Source: Diphasiastrum complanatum (lineage: Eukaryota > Streptophyta > Lycopodiopsida > Lycopodiales > Lycopodiaceae). From it: 64,000 nucleotides of DNA. Positions 37,860 to 49,488 of this stretch are shown here, piece after piece; position 1 is the stretch's first letter, and each line of letters opens with the position of its first letter. The notes beneath the pieces were generated by a model. That model was not told the origin of the DNA and searched no databases. It saw nothing but the letters and a program-made list of their open reading frames with translations. The DNA lies in assembly GCA_029204225.1 (NCBI GenBank), contig CM055106.1, positions 40,624,368 to 40,688,367 on the forward strand, written 5' to 3'. The position numbers and the translations under genes were made by a program.

Positions 37860-39062
37860 AGGCTTTGAGAACATGGTCGGCCCCATGAGCCGATGGGTAT
37901 GGTCGGTGCCCTGACGCCATACCGGCTATTGGAGGTGCACTACCCGCAGCTCCCGTGGGAGTACCTTTCACAAACCGGGCGCTCCGGTCGCGTGGCCGTG
38001 CTTCGTTGGCTGAGGAATCGGGCAAGCGTGATCGTGTCGTCGATGGGGCGGGGGGGAGGGAGGGGGAGCCCTGGACGGGAGGGGAGGGGAGAGAGGAGAA
38101 AAAGGCATGAATCTCGAGGATGCGTGTCAGGAACGATGGATCGTGAACCATAATAAGAGCAGATCTAACACTGGAAGAAGCAGAGGCGTTTCATTTCTCG
38201 CTTCTTCGGCCTAATTTTTGTTTAGGAAATGAAGGATCGATAGCAACGACCTGGCGCTGGAATCTGTTCTTGCTGCGGCTTTGAGCTTGATTTCTTTCAG
38301 GTAGTTTTGGATTCTGATGTCTGTCAGTCATGTGGGGTTGCAGACTTCTGTAAATACCTTTTGGTTTTTGCTATGGGGTTTTACTCTGGAAATGATGGCT
38401 TGGATCTCTCGGATCTGCTTGGTGGTATGATTTAATGTCGTCCGGTTTTCATTGTCTTTTCTTGTTTTAAAGGCAGTTTTGGGTTTGCAGAAATTTTGGC
38501 ATTGTTCTCATTCTTATCTCCTGATACTGTACCGTGAACACCATGCCGGGAATTTTGTTGGTTTCTTATAGACTCGCAATGAGAGCTGTTTGGACAAGAA
38601 TCGAAGACTGTTTGTGGTTTGCCAAGAACTGTGATGCTAGTTCTTTCCCATTCAGGCTTAACGTGCCGATGTTATAACCTCGTCTTACTTGTTAATAGAT
38701 ATATGAGTTGCTGTTCCGACCGATTGTTGTTTTACTTATGCATGCAGCCGATGAGCTTGCTTGAGTAAAATGTCATTTTCAAGAAGAGAGAAGGCCGTTT
38801 GAAGAAGTTAACATCAGACAGCTTCTAAGAGAAATGCATGTGAATCACTTTCAAGTTGGTAATGTGTAGCGAACGCCTCAAGGCTCACATAACTCATTCA
38901 TGTTTATGTGGTTAATGCAGGTAGACTCAAATTTGAACTACGAGAGTTGTGTTATCTCCTGACATTTGGATTTCAACTGGAAGTTAAGTCAGCAGATCTG
39001 CAATCAAACTCGAACTCTATCAACATTGCTTTGAAAGTGTTATATTTTGAACAGGGGCCGAT
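37860..39062 (+). promoter_or_regulatory. HMGR promoter-proximal region, 5' UTR and probable 5' UTR intron
   Basis: A GC- and CpG-rich block at 37860-38110, with a G/A-rich run at 38044-38100, stands out from the AT-rich surroundings and is the likely core promoter/TSS area. The inferred leader exon ends at a donor-like TTTCAG/GTAGTT (intron from 38301); the acceptor-like TTTTGAACAG ends at 39054, eight bases before the ATG at 39063, giving a 754-bp leader intron. A four-codon upstream ORF lies at 38229-38243 in the inferred leader. No clear TATA box is assigned. Splice sites are predicted, not shown. Confidence 0.5.
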
Positions 39063-41485
39063 ATGGGAATAGCCTCTGCAACGAATGCTAAGCATGTTCC
39101 TGGCAAGTTAAGAGGAAGACAGGCTAACTCCAAGCCGTTGGCATCAGATGCCTTACCCTTGCCAGTTGGCTTGACAAATAAAATATTTTTCGTACTATTT
39201 TTCACTGCATCCTATTATCTACTGAGGAGATGGGGAGAGAAGGCCAGAAATTCTACGCCTCTTCACATGCTCAATCTCGGGGAGATGTTAGCTATTGTTG
39301 CGGAGATAGCCTCTTTTATATATCTGATAGGTTTCTTTGGAATAGACTACGTTCAAAATTTCATCAATAAGAGCAGTGACGGTCCATGGGAGTTGGATGA
39401 TGAACATGAAGACTTTGGAGTTATACATTCTCAGAAGGACATTGTGAGCCCTCGGGCGCAGCTTACCGGAACCTGGCTCAAAGAATCTTCTGATGAAACT
39501 ATTGCGACTTATGTGGGAAATGGAGAAGTGCCTTCACATTCTCTAGAGTCCGAGTTAGGTGATTGTATGAGGGCCGCGTCGGTGAGGAGGAGAGCAGTAG
39601 AGCTGACCACGGGGAGATCAATGGAAGGGCTTCCTTTGTCAGGAATGGATTATTCAACTGTTCGAGGTCAATGCTGTGAGATGGTTGTTGGTCATGTTCA
39701 AATTCCAGTGGGAGTTGCTGGACCTTTATTACTTGATGGTTCGGAGTATACTGTACCAATGGCTACTACAGAAGGTTGCCTGGTTGCCAGTACCAATCGA
39801 GGGTGCAAGGCAATTTATCAATCTGGAGGAGCAATAAGCATACTGACGAAGGATGGTATGACTCGTGCACCTGTTGTGAGGTTTTCAACTGCAAAGAGAG
39901 CAGCAGAGCTGAAATTTCACGTTGAAGACGCTGAGAACTTCGAAACACTTGCAGTCATATTCAATAGGTGAGCACTGAGAACAATTTGCTATTATTGTAC
40001 TGCAAAACTTCTGTCAGATGCCGGTTGTTAACGCATCTTTGTTTGATCGTGGTAGCTTTAAGCCTTTACTTGATTTCCAAGTGAATCTTTTACCTTCTGA
40101 ATTTTTTATATCTATTTTCAACACCTTTGGGGGTTGAGCATTTCTGTCAGCTGCCGGTTGTGAATGTAGGCTTGTTTGATCGTGGTACCTTAAGATGATT
40201 TTTTTAATCCTTCACATTCTTAAAACAGCTTGCATGTACCTTCTGAAAGTCATTACTATGACTCTTATATTATTCAAATCTCTGGTGCGGAAATACAGAA
40301 CGAGCAGGTTTGCAAGGCTGCAGAGCATCGATTGTGTCTTAGGAGGACGGAATTTGCATATGCGCTTCCGATCTACTACCGGTGATGCCATGGGCATGAA
40401 TATGATCTCGAAAGGTGTGCAAAATGTCTTGGAGTATCTGCAACATATTTACCTGGATATGGAGGTTGTCAGTGTCTCGGGTAAGTGAACTTAACAGGTT
40501 GTCTGATCTTATTTCTGATAAAATCCAACTTGTTAAATGGTAAAAATTCACAGTTTCCTGAGGCTGAAAGCGTGAGGAAATTTGGTATTTCCTTATATTT
40601 AGCTGCAACCTAGAAAGCAATACCGAATCAAATATGAAATATTTGCTGAGACTAATACTCGCTATTCAGCAATTTTTCATTCTGAGATTGGTGATTGAGC
40701 TGTTACCATTATCGAGTTCTTTGTTATGCCACTTCTACTGCTCTACGTGTCTTCAACAAGAAAATCGTGTCCCTGTATCAAGAGAAACTGTGTATCAACG
40801 TATTTTGCTTGGCAGGAAATTTGTGTGCTGACAAAAAGCCCACGGCAATCAATTGGATCGAGGGTCGAGGAAAGTCTGTGGTTTGCGAGGCTGTGATAAA
40901 AGGAGAGGTGATTTCAAAAGTTCTGAAGACATCAGTGTCAGCTCTTGTTGAGCTGAATACAGTAAAAAATCTTACTGGTTCAGCTCTTTCTGGTGCTATC
41001 GGTGGTTTCAATGCACATGCAGCAAATATTGTATCGGCTATTTTTATAGCAACTGGCCAAGATCCAGCACAAAATGTAGAAAGCTCTCAATGCCTAACCT
41101 TGATGGAAGCAATCAATGATGGAGCTGACTTGCACGTCACGGTTACTATGCCTTCTATCGAGGTGACTATCCGTTTCTGGTACACCTATTTCAGTTCGCT
41201 ATGCTCTGTCACAATTGGGTAATTTTATCATGCTGTTGTTCCCAGGTTGGCACCATTGGAGGAGGTACCCAATTGGCATCTCAAGCTGCCTGTTTAAATC
41301 TGCTGGGAGTCAAAGGGTCACATCCACGATCGCCAGGTGCTAATGCACAAACGTTATCCAGGATTGTTGCTGGTACAGTGCTTGCTGGGGAGCTCTCCCT
41401 TATGTCGGCGTTGGCTGCAGGCCAGTTGGTGAAAAGTCACATGAAATACAACCGTTCTTGCAAGGACATCTGTGCTAAGAACTAG
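39063..41485 (+). CDS. HMGR: 3-hydroxy-3-methylglutaryl-CoA reductase (HMGR), four exons
   Basis: It reduces HMG-CoA to mevalonate with two NADPH, the rate-controlling step of the cytosolic mevalonate pathway, and sits in the ER membrane. Exons are 39063-39967, 40299-40480, 40816-41162 and 41246-41485, all with GT-AG introns; the sum is 1674 bp, 557 residues, within the usual plant range. Two hydrophobic segments (about 39-55 and 75-98) flank the conserved linker [14 protein letters not shown]. Catalytic residues are present: E237 (TTEGCLVAS), K369 (DKKP), D445 (GQDPAQN) and H543 (KSHMKYNRS). Cofactor motifs are DAMGMNM (331-337) and GTIGGGT (480-486). S549 after H543 matches the plant SnRK1 inhibitory phosphorylation site. 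Intron positions match my recollection of plant HMGRs. The short charged N-terminus and GHVQIP (usually GYVQIP) are mild oddities. No lesion was seen, so it is probably functional. The start is the first Met in frame after the inferred acceptor. Confidence 0.97.
39968..40298 (+). other. HMGR intron 1 with internal duplication
   Basis: GT-AG intron. A roughly 50-bp imperfect direct repeat (CTGTCAG.TGCCGGTTGT, then TTGTTTGATCGTGGTA) occurs at about 40011-40062 and 40145-40195. Confidence 0.8.
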
Positions 41486-42859
41486 TTTTCATAATCATCT
41501 ATTAAGTATGCGGCTGTGTTTCAAAGTCGCCCATGTCAGAGAACGTCTTTGACATGAATTTTGAGCATTGGACTTGTTCTTACTGTTGCAGGGTTTTATA
41601 GGGCTAGCAAATGTACCGTAAAGCTCCAAGTTTCAAGATGTAGTGAAGGGATATTTTTTTTGCCAAGCAATCCTTCATGCACTCAAATGACTAGAAACAC
41701 ATCTTGTCTTTTGAAGTAGCATTTTCTGGCTACTGTCAGACACTCGCGCGTTTATTTGGTTCGATGAGCATGGTCTTGATATTTGCTCTGTTTGGCAAAC
41801 TATTTTTTGCCTCTATATAACATGCTTCGTATCCTCCAACTATGGACATTCTGCTCTCTTATTTGCGGTGTATACTCATGGACTTAATAGTCCATAATTT
41901 TTTCCTTTTGTTCTTCTAAAAGTCTCGGTGTTTTATCAGTTAGCACTTAGCAAAATGGCTCATGATTGACTGATTTAAATATTCGCAAGGTTGGTTAGTT
42001 CCTGGATAGGAATTTATGTATTGAAAGCTGGGTTTGATTGCCTCATAGATCCTGCTGATTCAGTGAGCTCGCCCGGTTGTCAGCATTCTCTCCCATTTGT
42101 AGGAGTGTATATACCTTTGAGGTGGTGACCTGACTTGGACAAAAGCTCACATTACACATCCTTCTCAAGCACCTTCAAGGGGCCATTCACACTAGCCGAT
42201 TGTGAGGCTCGTGTTTCAAAATATAGAGATGAAGCCATTTGGTTTTTGGCTCTTTTCCTGGCTTCATGTTGATTGAGAAGCACCTTATCATGCAAGATAA
42301 ATAAAGAGGACAATCCTTTTCACCTTTGATAAATTCCTAAAGCATGTCAAGTTAATTAACTATTAACAGCTACATGAGTCTCGATAATTTGAATAGTATT
42401 TTAATCGTGTCAAGAGCTAAAATTGGGCACTTAGTTATTGCAATCAAATGTCAAAATACTTGCCCATCTTGAGGTCACCACATGCTAAAGCATGAATCTA
42501 ATATTTCTGTGTGAAAGTTTCATACATGAGAATAAATATACATGTGTCAACATTGGCAAAACAATCTCTAATCATGAAACTAATGAGATGCACATCAAGA
42601 ATGCATTACAATGATTTTTAAAATAACAAAGAGATTGAAATAAGATTGAGGACTTGTTTTAAACACATAATAATGACAAAAATTAGAGAATGAAATATTT
42701 TAATTCATGTACAATAATCAGGTTACAACTATCAATCACAATGGAAGCTAGAGAAAGAAAATAGTAGACACTACTCTTCCTCCAATATTATAACCAAAAT
42801 GAGATATGAACAATAACCACTAAAAGAGTAGTGTTCAGCTACTAAGAGTTATAGTAGGT
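41486..42859. other. HMGR 3' flank, no further gene recognised
   Basis: The 3' UTR lies in the first few hundred bases; no canonical AATAAA was picked out close to the stop. The rest is AT-rich with short frames. Confidence 0.5.
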
Positions 42860-43930
42860 GTTGCATTTGGAAGAGGCAAAAAATGCAACACTGTGTTTTT
42901 TTTTACACGTGTTTTGTGACAGGCGGAAAAGGCGACATTGTCTTACAAAATGCCAAAGGTGCCCTAGGAAAAGCGAAGGCACCCTGTAAATCAAATCCTA
43001 AGGCAATTTGTCAAAGTGATGCATTTTTCGCATCTTCACCAACGTTCACTTCAGCAAAGGCTGAAGTCGTGGCCTCTTCACGCTCATCCCATGCAACTGT
43101 GCTAACGGATTTGACAATAACAACAGCCACCCACGATCTCCTACAGACAGCACATCCACTTTGTACTTTCTTCAACTGCACACTATAACATTGTGTATAT
43201 ATATATATATATTGAATACCATTTTGCATATTCAAGTTGATCAAGAACAAGTGTGTGTGTAAGATATAGCATCAGAAGCTTATCAAAGATAGACGAAGTA
43301 GATGCCTTGCAAATTGATTTTTTATTGTTAGTAATAGGTTCATCGCTTTTACATATTGAATTAGCTTTGTAGAGCACGCGGTTTTGTCCACTATTGTCTT
43401 GTGCTCTACCGCATTATTGACATGTACATTTTGCTATACTTAATCTGATAACAGTTTTTTTTTTCTACGTTCAGATTTTGCGTCGATATTGTTACACTTT
43501 TCTTCATTCTGTCTGACTTTCTTGTTGCTCAATCTGGTAATCTGCTTTTAGCGAGTTATTATTAGTCTAGTTGTTGACGACTAATATTGTCTTGCCTTTC
43601 ACGAATCATTCGTGACTGATTATCAGTCGAGCTCAGTCTAGCTCTTCGCGAATCATTCGCGAAAAACAATTTGTCTAGCTGTTCACGACAAATTATTCTT
43701 CTGGTGTTTTATTAATGTTTGGCTACGTAATCAGAACGACCGTGATTTCTATCGCTAAAGTTCTGTTCGTTTATGATAGGCATAGTCATGCTTAGGAAAA
43801 GAGTAATATAGCTCATTCCGCTGCGCACAGAGACTTTATGTTCGAGTTCGTTTCTTGTTCATGTTTCGAGTTTCAAGTTCGCTTATTTTTCACGTTCGTT
43901 TTTTTTTCGAGCTTTTTCGTCCCTCAGACT
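42860..43930 (+). repeat. LTR-like non-coding region, unclassified
   Basis: TGCAACACTGTG start near 42880, a TATATATATATATATTG TATA-like tract at 43196-43214, then leader-like sequence. A 101-codon frame at 42883-43188 has no known domain. It ends where the minus-strand copia integrase fragment begins (about 43960). No second copy was found, so the LTR call is tentative. Confidence 0.35.
43599..43663. repeat. Pair of related perfect palindromes
   Basis: TCACGAATCATTCGTGA (43599-43615) and TTCGCGAATCATTCGCGAA (43645-43663). Both arms changed together between the copies (CAC/GTG versus CGC/GCG). Confidence 0.85.
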
Positions 43931-43959
43931 CACACACCCTCTTTCTCCAACACATTGTA

Positions 43960-44712
43960 GCTCCACCATTGCTCTTTGCGCTAGCAAAATGCACATCCGA
44001 GTGGATCAACTTGGGAGGATGACTTGTCTTTGTGATTGAGCTTGAAAAAAGTAACTTGTGTGTCTTAGCCAAGGCACAAGCTTCACATACTCTTTTCTCC
44101 TTTGCCAAAGATCTTGGTAGGCCGAGAGCAAGCTCCTCCTTGCACATAGCTTCCATGGACTTGGTGTTGATCATCTTGGTCTCCTTGGCTACCATCACAA
44201 CTTGGTTAGGATTTACAAAAGCATCAAGCTTAAATAACCTCCCAAACCTTGTTCCCCTTGCTATGATCATCCCACTTTTCTTGACGTTGCATAAATTAGT
44301 AACTTGAACTCCACAATGAAACCATGATCTAAAAGTTGGCCAACACTAAGCAAATTCTTAGTGATGCTAGGAATGAAGAGAACACCATATATCTTAGTCT
44401 TCTCGGAAGATCCTAAGCATAAGAGAATGGATCTCACACCTTCAACTTTACATTCATGATCATTTGCTGTAAATATGGATTTTTTAGGTCCGACATAAGG
44501 TGTGAGTTGAGAAAAATACTCCATTTTATCCGACATGTGGGAGCTAGCCCCACTATCTATCCACCAAGGATCTTCACCTTTGACATTTGATGATGAAAAG
44601 GTTGACATCATGAGTGAGTCCTCATGATAGCTCTCTTCCTCCTCTTGTCCAATGTTGGCTTGGCTTTGATCTTGCTTCCTCTTGAAGCATTCTGAGGCAT
44701 AATGCCCCATCT
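43960..44712 (-). pseudogene. Copia family-C protease and integrase N-terminal part
   Basis: The minus strand reads the zinc-knuckle tail, then DPWWIDSGASSHMSDKMEYF (44575-44520; intact D-S-G-A protease site), SITKNLLSVGQLLDHGFIVE, and after a frameshift near 44290 the GAG-pre-integrase region with CEACALAKTHKLLFSSS and LIHSDVHFASAKSNGGAT. The LWHRRLGH box expected between MVAKE and KSMEAM is missing. Homology stops at about 43963, before the integrase catalytic core. Pseudogene. Confidence 0.85.
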
Positions 44713-45492
44713 TGCTACAATAGTAGCACTTTATCTTAGATTTGTCCTTCTTGGGCTAAAATTGTGATGATGAGGATGTGGATCCTTCTTGATCTCCATC
44801 CTTTGCTTGCTCTCTTTTGAATGCTCCTCCCTTGGTCTTTGCTTTGCCTTTGCTCTTGAAAAATAAGTCTTTGTCATCGCCATCATTAATGGAGAGCCTC
44901 TCCATCCTTGATTTGATATGAGCCTTCCTACTCTCCTCGGCCATCAACACAGTTTGAAGGTCTTCAATTGTAGGCAAGTTTCCCATGATGGCATAGCTTT
45001 GGACAAGGTAAGTAAAATCACTACATAAGCCATTCAAAACTATTTGCACAAGCTCACTCTCTTTAATAGGTTCACCAACATAAGTAAGCTCTTTGTTCAA
45101 ATCTTTTACTCTCAAAACAAATTGATGTCCACTCTCACTCCTCCCTTAGAAGCATTGAAGAACTTGGTTCTTGAGGGAGAGTAACCTTGAGGTATTCTTG
45201 GACTCATAGATCTTTTGAAAAGTCTCCCAAGCCTCTTGGGTTGAGGTACATGCTCCAACTTCTTTGAGCAAATCATTTGCAACATTCATCTTAATACAAT
45301 GAAGTGCAAGCTTGCACCTTCTCTTGTATTTAGTTGCTTCTTGGGGATGGATTGGCTCATCTTCCTCTCCATTCACAATATCCATAAAATCTTGCATGAT
45401 AAGGATGGATTCCATTCTTAACTTCCAATTGGATAATTTGAAGAGTTCAATCTATCACTAGAATCCAAAAGATAGGCACTTATGGATGCCAT
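44713..45492 (-). pseudogene. Copia family-C Gag
   Basis: The likely start is the minus-strand ATG at 45492 (MASISAYLLDSSDRLNSSNY). An indel shifts to MESILIMQDFMDIVNGEEDE, then LALHCIKMNVANDLLKEVGA and the EAWE motif. In-frame stops lie at about 45146 and 44756. The knuckle is CYYCSKMGHYASEC (about 44735-44693). Close in sequence to the Gags at 32398 and 53403, so these are related copia families. Confidence 0.85.
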
Positions 45493-46246
45493 CTTCAATG
45501 ATAGGAGATAGATTCAAAGAAACAAGATAGATTGTACAAGATATGATCACTACTAGCTATCCCACTCTCTTTGGGACCTGAGATGAATCACTCTCTGATT
45601 TTTCAACAAGATCTAAGGTGATCTTGAGCTTGATCTATCTTCTAGATCCAAACTTACTATATTTTTGATCAAAACTAGTCTCCTCAACTTCACAAGAAGG
45701 GTGAATCCACCTATACTGAACCAAAAGCACTTTATAGCACACAAATGTCTCACAAATAAAGCCTTCTAAGTTCAGGTTGAATCACATTGACATACTCAAT
45801 CAAAAACCTATCCAAAACCGAGTAGAATGGAAATACAATTTTCACTACTTTTGCATTTCTAGATGAAGAAATCATCAAAACACTTGATCTGAACCTAAAA
45901 GGTGTATTTTAGGCCTTAAGAAACCTAAGAACGACCTAATTAAGCTCTCAAATGGCTGATCCAAACTTCTAAAGAGTGGTGGCATTCAAATCCTTATGAA
46001 AATCTCTCCTAGAAGACATGTACTCCAAGATTCAACTCATAAGAACTTTCTAATTTGGTTTGGTTGAATGGAAATGGGTCAATATCGGTTCCTATAGCTA
46101 TAACTCAGCAAAATAAGCTCCCTTTGATCTATTCTCACTCAAATGAAACCAAATTTGAAGGTATAATTACTAGACTAGCAAACCCAATACTACTCAAATC
46201 TAGGATCTAAGCTTGAGAAAATCAAATCTAAAGCTCACTTTTGATA

Positions 46247-46259
46247 GGCTCTGATACCA
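46247..46259 (-). other. Copia primer-binding site, minus strand
   Basis: The minus strand reads TGGTATCAGAGCC, a perfect iMet-type PBS, directly after the LTR end at 46260 and 755 bp before gag. Confidence 0.85.
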
Positions 46260-46954
46260 TGACAAAATTTTACAGCAAAATAAATCCCAATCAATCCTAA
46301 AAGTAATGGAGGATGCACAAATCAAAGATCTAGATCCAAACTAAGCTAGAATCAAGACTAGTTACCAAAAGTGGCAAATTTGGCATTTAACTCCACATTA
46401 GGCACATAGATTTGATCAAATGAACCAAAGTAAAGTACATAAACTTCTCAAACTTGTAAACAGGTTCAATACCTTCCAAGCCAAGCAATTAATGCATAAG
46501 AACACTCACATCCAATTGCTAGAACTCGCCACCAAAAGACAATGATGATAGAATTGTAAAAACTTGATTTTTCTTGATATTTGGATGGAAATCCCATGAT
46601 ACATTTATACTTTTGAAGCACGGATCTGAGCATATTAGGGAACCTCTGAACTTATCATATCCTAACCCTAACATCTACCCTAATAGGTCATTGGATCCAC
46701 CCTAACTTGGGGTCAAGATCTCGAGATCCAAAAACAATGTAAAACATGTTATTTTTACATCCTAGAATTTCTCTAGCCTATCCAAACACATTTTTGCCTC
46801 ATTTCAAAGATGCTATCACAATGTAATATGAAAAATGAACTTATTGGAAAGCATCCTATGTGATTTGGCACGTGTGACATCTATTTACATGGCCATCTTG
46901 CCAATTACAATGTATGTGACCAAAATGGTCAAGCTAGAATTGTGAAATTCAATA
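46260..46954 (-). repeat. Copia family-C 5' LTR
   Basis: On the minus strand it ends TTTTGTCA beside the PBS and begins near 46954 with a decayed TG followed by AATTTCACAATTCTAGCTTG. It matches the partial LTR at 14700-15092. About 695 bp. Confidence 0.75.
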
Positions 46955-47645
46955 ATTAGCAGTGGGATTAGTGGGATTAGAAGCGATCTACTTGAACATA
47001 TATATGTTCATTGTTTCTCTCAATCATTCTATCATCAATATCCCGCTATGTGTATCCCCGTCCCCTGGATGCTTGAATGCCTGAAAACTTAGGTGCTATG
47101 GCTCTTTGACTGAAGTTGACTATTTTTGCATTCATGACTAGGGCTCCCATGACAACATGGTTTTCCTGAAAATGCACTAGGCAACCATGTATTAGTAAAA
47201 CCAACTCTATACATGGTAGAATTTTAGCACGGCTACGTCGGCTATTTTTACAACTGGCCAAAAAGCCGTAAAACATTACCACATGCCATTTCTAAGGCCA
47301 CAAACTTTTCTCTAGCCTCAATTAGAGTGGGCTGAGACCCAGTTCTAAGGCAAATTTGTGCCAATTTTTCTCTGATAACCGGGATTTACATGCCGATTTT
47401 TTCAGTTATTATGAACTTAAGCTTTAATATTAACCCGATTTTTTGTGCGAAAATATCGGCTGACACATTGGTATGATATTATTTGTAGTGTTTAGTTATG
47501 TCTTTAGAGGTAATGAATTCAAAAGTCATACTCTCCAAAAATAGTATGATAGATATCTTTCTTGTACTATTTGGGCTACTAGACATAATTCATAACATAT
47601 TATTATCCTAGAAAATTGGTATCAAGAAACATTTCATGGAATTGA
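46955..47645. other. No gene recognised
   Basis: Short frames only; a GTGGGATTA duplication lies near 46965-46980. Separates two copia remnants. Confidence 0.4.
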
Positions 47646-47646
47646 T

Positions 47647-48830
47647 TTAGAGCAATATTACTAGCTTACATCCAATAAGTAGTTTATTATCACATCCTCT
47701 TATGACCTCTATTCCTAGAATGAAGCTTAATTGGCCGAGATCTACCATTTTAAACTCTTTTGCCAATGCAACTTTTACATCTCTTATTCCATCTAGATCA
47801 TTACCACTCAAAATAATATCATCTACATACAATACAAAAATAATAATCTTTCCATCATGAAATCTTATTACAATGATGGATCATAAGTACTCAACACAAA
47901 GTTGATGGAAATAAGAAAAGAGTTTGTCCTAGAATACCATGCTCTAGGTGCTTGCTTGAGCATTGGGTTGTCTCATGTAGATCTCTTCTTCCAAATATCC
48001 ATTGAGGAAAGCATTTGTGAAATCAAGTTGGAATAGCTCCCAATTGAAGGTAGTTGCAAGACTTATGATCAACCTACTAGTAACAAGCTTAAGCACATGA
48101 GCAAAAGTTTCATCATAGTCAATACCTTTGGTTTGTAAAAAACCTTTTGCAACAAGCCTAGCTTTATGCTTACTTATTGATCCATCTTGGTTATACTTCA
48201 ATCTATACACCCACTTGCAATCAAGTGGTTTCTTCCCTTGAGGAAGATTCACAAGATCCCAAGTATGATCCTCAATGAGAGCATCATACTCTATTTGCAT
48301 AGCATCCATCCAACTCTTAGATTTACAAGCATATTCATATCATGCTGGTTCTTCTAACATTGAAGTAAGAAAAGTGTAAGAGGTGAAAGATGATGTGCCT
48401 TCCCTTTAGTCACCTTTGCCATCATAGGTGAGCCTCAATGGCGTGGCCCTTGCTCTTGTGGATCTTCTTGGAGTTCTTGCATCTTGAGGTGGATCCTCAA
48501 GTTCTTCATCACTTTGAAGCTCCTCCTCCATCCTAGCATTATATTTGGCATCAAGATGATTAGTAGCATTGTCATCTATTTCACAAGCATGTCCTTCATA
48601 AAAAATAACATCCCTACTCACTATTTTTTTCTTACTGATGGGATTGGAGACTCTATAACCTTTGCTATTCTCACCATACCCCACAAAGATGTCGTTGATG
48701 GAGGTTGCATCATCCTTCTTCCTTGTATCCAAGGATTGGTGTACATAGCAAATGGATCCAAATACCTTGATGAAGCCATTGATTACTACCTGAATATCGG
48801 GTTAACCTTCATCATCGTAGTTAACTAATC
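47647..48830 (-). pseudogene. Copia integrase C-terminal end and reverse transcriptase remnant
   Basis: The minus strand reads FIKVFGSICYVHQSLDTRKK, NDIFVGYGENSKGYRVSNP and SRDVIFYEGH (48780-48600), the integrase tail. RT follows: EYDALIEDHTWDLVNLPQGK, CKWVYRLKYNQDGSISKHKA and QLDFTNAFLNGYLEEEIYM (48309-47944). The 110-bp gap after QPNAQAST is followed by MYVDDIILSGNDLDGIRDVK and EFKMVDLGQLSFILGIEV (47832-47690). The order is right for copia; frameshifts and a missing piece between NAFLNGY and YVDD show decay. No LTR on either side. Confidence 0.88.
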
Positions 48831-48839
48831 CTACATTGA

Positions 48840-49488
48840 CTAATGGTAACTTCGCTTTTCTTTTCTTTTTTTCCTTCGCAAAAATTGCTTAATATCTTTC
48901 TTATAATATTGATTATCGTCTAATAACTGTTTAAAAGCTATATTGGGCATTCTAGAGACAAGGTCTTCTACTATGTCATATGAACGGGTTCTAAGTGGCG
49001 ACAGATCTCTAGGTATCTTGTTACTTATAACTGGACCTGAGAATGTTACTTTCTTAACTTTTCTGGTTTCTTCGTCTAAAAGCTTTTCAGCTTCTAAACT
49101 AATATCAACATCATAATATTTTTCAGTAGGCCTATCAAGGTCTGATTCTTTACTATTAGAAATTTCTACTGGCTTTTCTGCGACTTTTGCTTTTTCTGTT
49201 GCATTTTTCATGTTTTTCGCAGATTTCGTCTTAGTTTTCTTCTTATCTTTAAGAGTTGAAGAATCTTTACTACTTCTAGTAGTTACTTTATTTATCTCTA
49301 TATCTAAATCAGGCCAGTGATGGTCTTGATCTAATGATTTGGACTCTACTTCTATCCTCTGAACTATCATGTCAGTGTTAGTTTTAGATGGCCGAAGGTC
49401 ATCTTCTCTAGGCAAGTTTACAAACCTCGGTTTAAACCGTGGTTCACTAGAAACACTTTGAGAGCAAAAAGGGCCTTCCAAAAATATT
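48840..49488 (-). pseudogene. Gypsy Gag-protease linker, distal half of a split gag frame
   Basis: The minus-strand frame from 49481 runs 213 codons: FCSQSVSSEPRFKPRFVNLP, a Lys/Glu-rich spacer, KKVTFSGPVISNKIPRD, then SRMPNIAFKQLLDDNQYYKK. The last motif resembles the pre-protease segment of plant gypsy polyproteins. It continues the zinc-knuckle frame at 50396-51036, from which it is separated by the insertion at 49489-50389. No protease is seen below 48840, where a copia remnant begins. Confidence 0.65.

Noticed and set aside
37756-38151. 131-codon minus-strand frame upstream of HMGR
   Set aside because: It comes from the GC-rich promoter area, lacks recognised motifs and is antisense to the likely leader of HMGR.
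43890-43960. Continuation of the copia integrase frame with a Lys/Arg-rich tail
   Set aside because: Homology stops at about 43963; the remaining codons are read-through into LTR-like sequence.
47046-47282. 78-codon minus-strand frame with Cys residues
   Set aside because: No zinc-finger spacing and no similarity to neighbouring retroelement proteins that I recognise.
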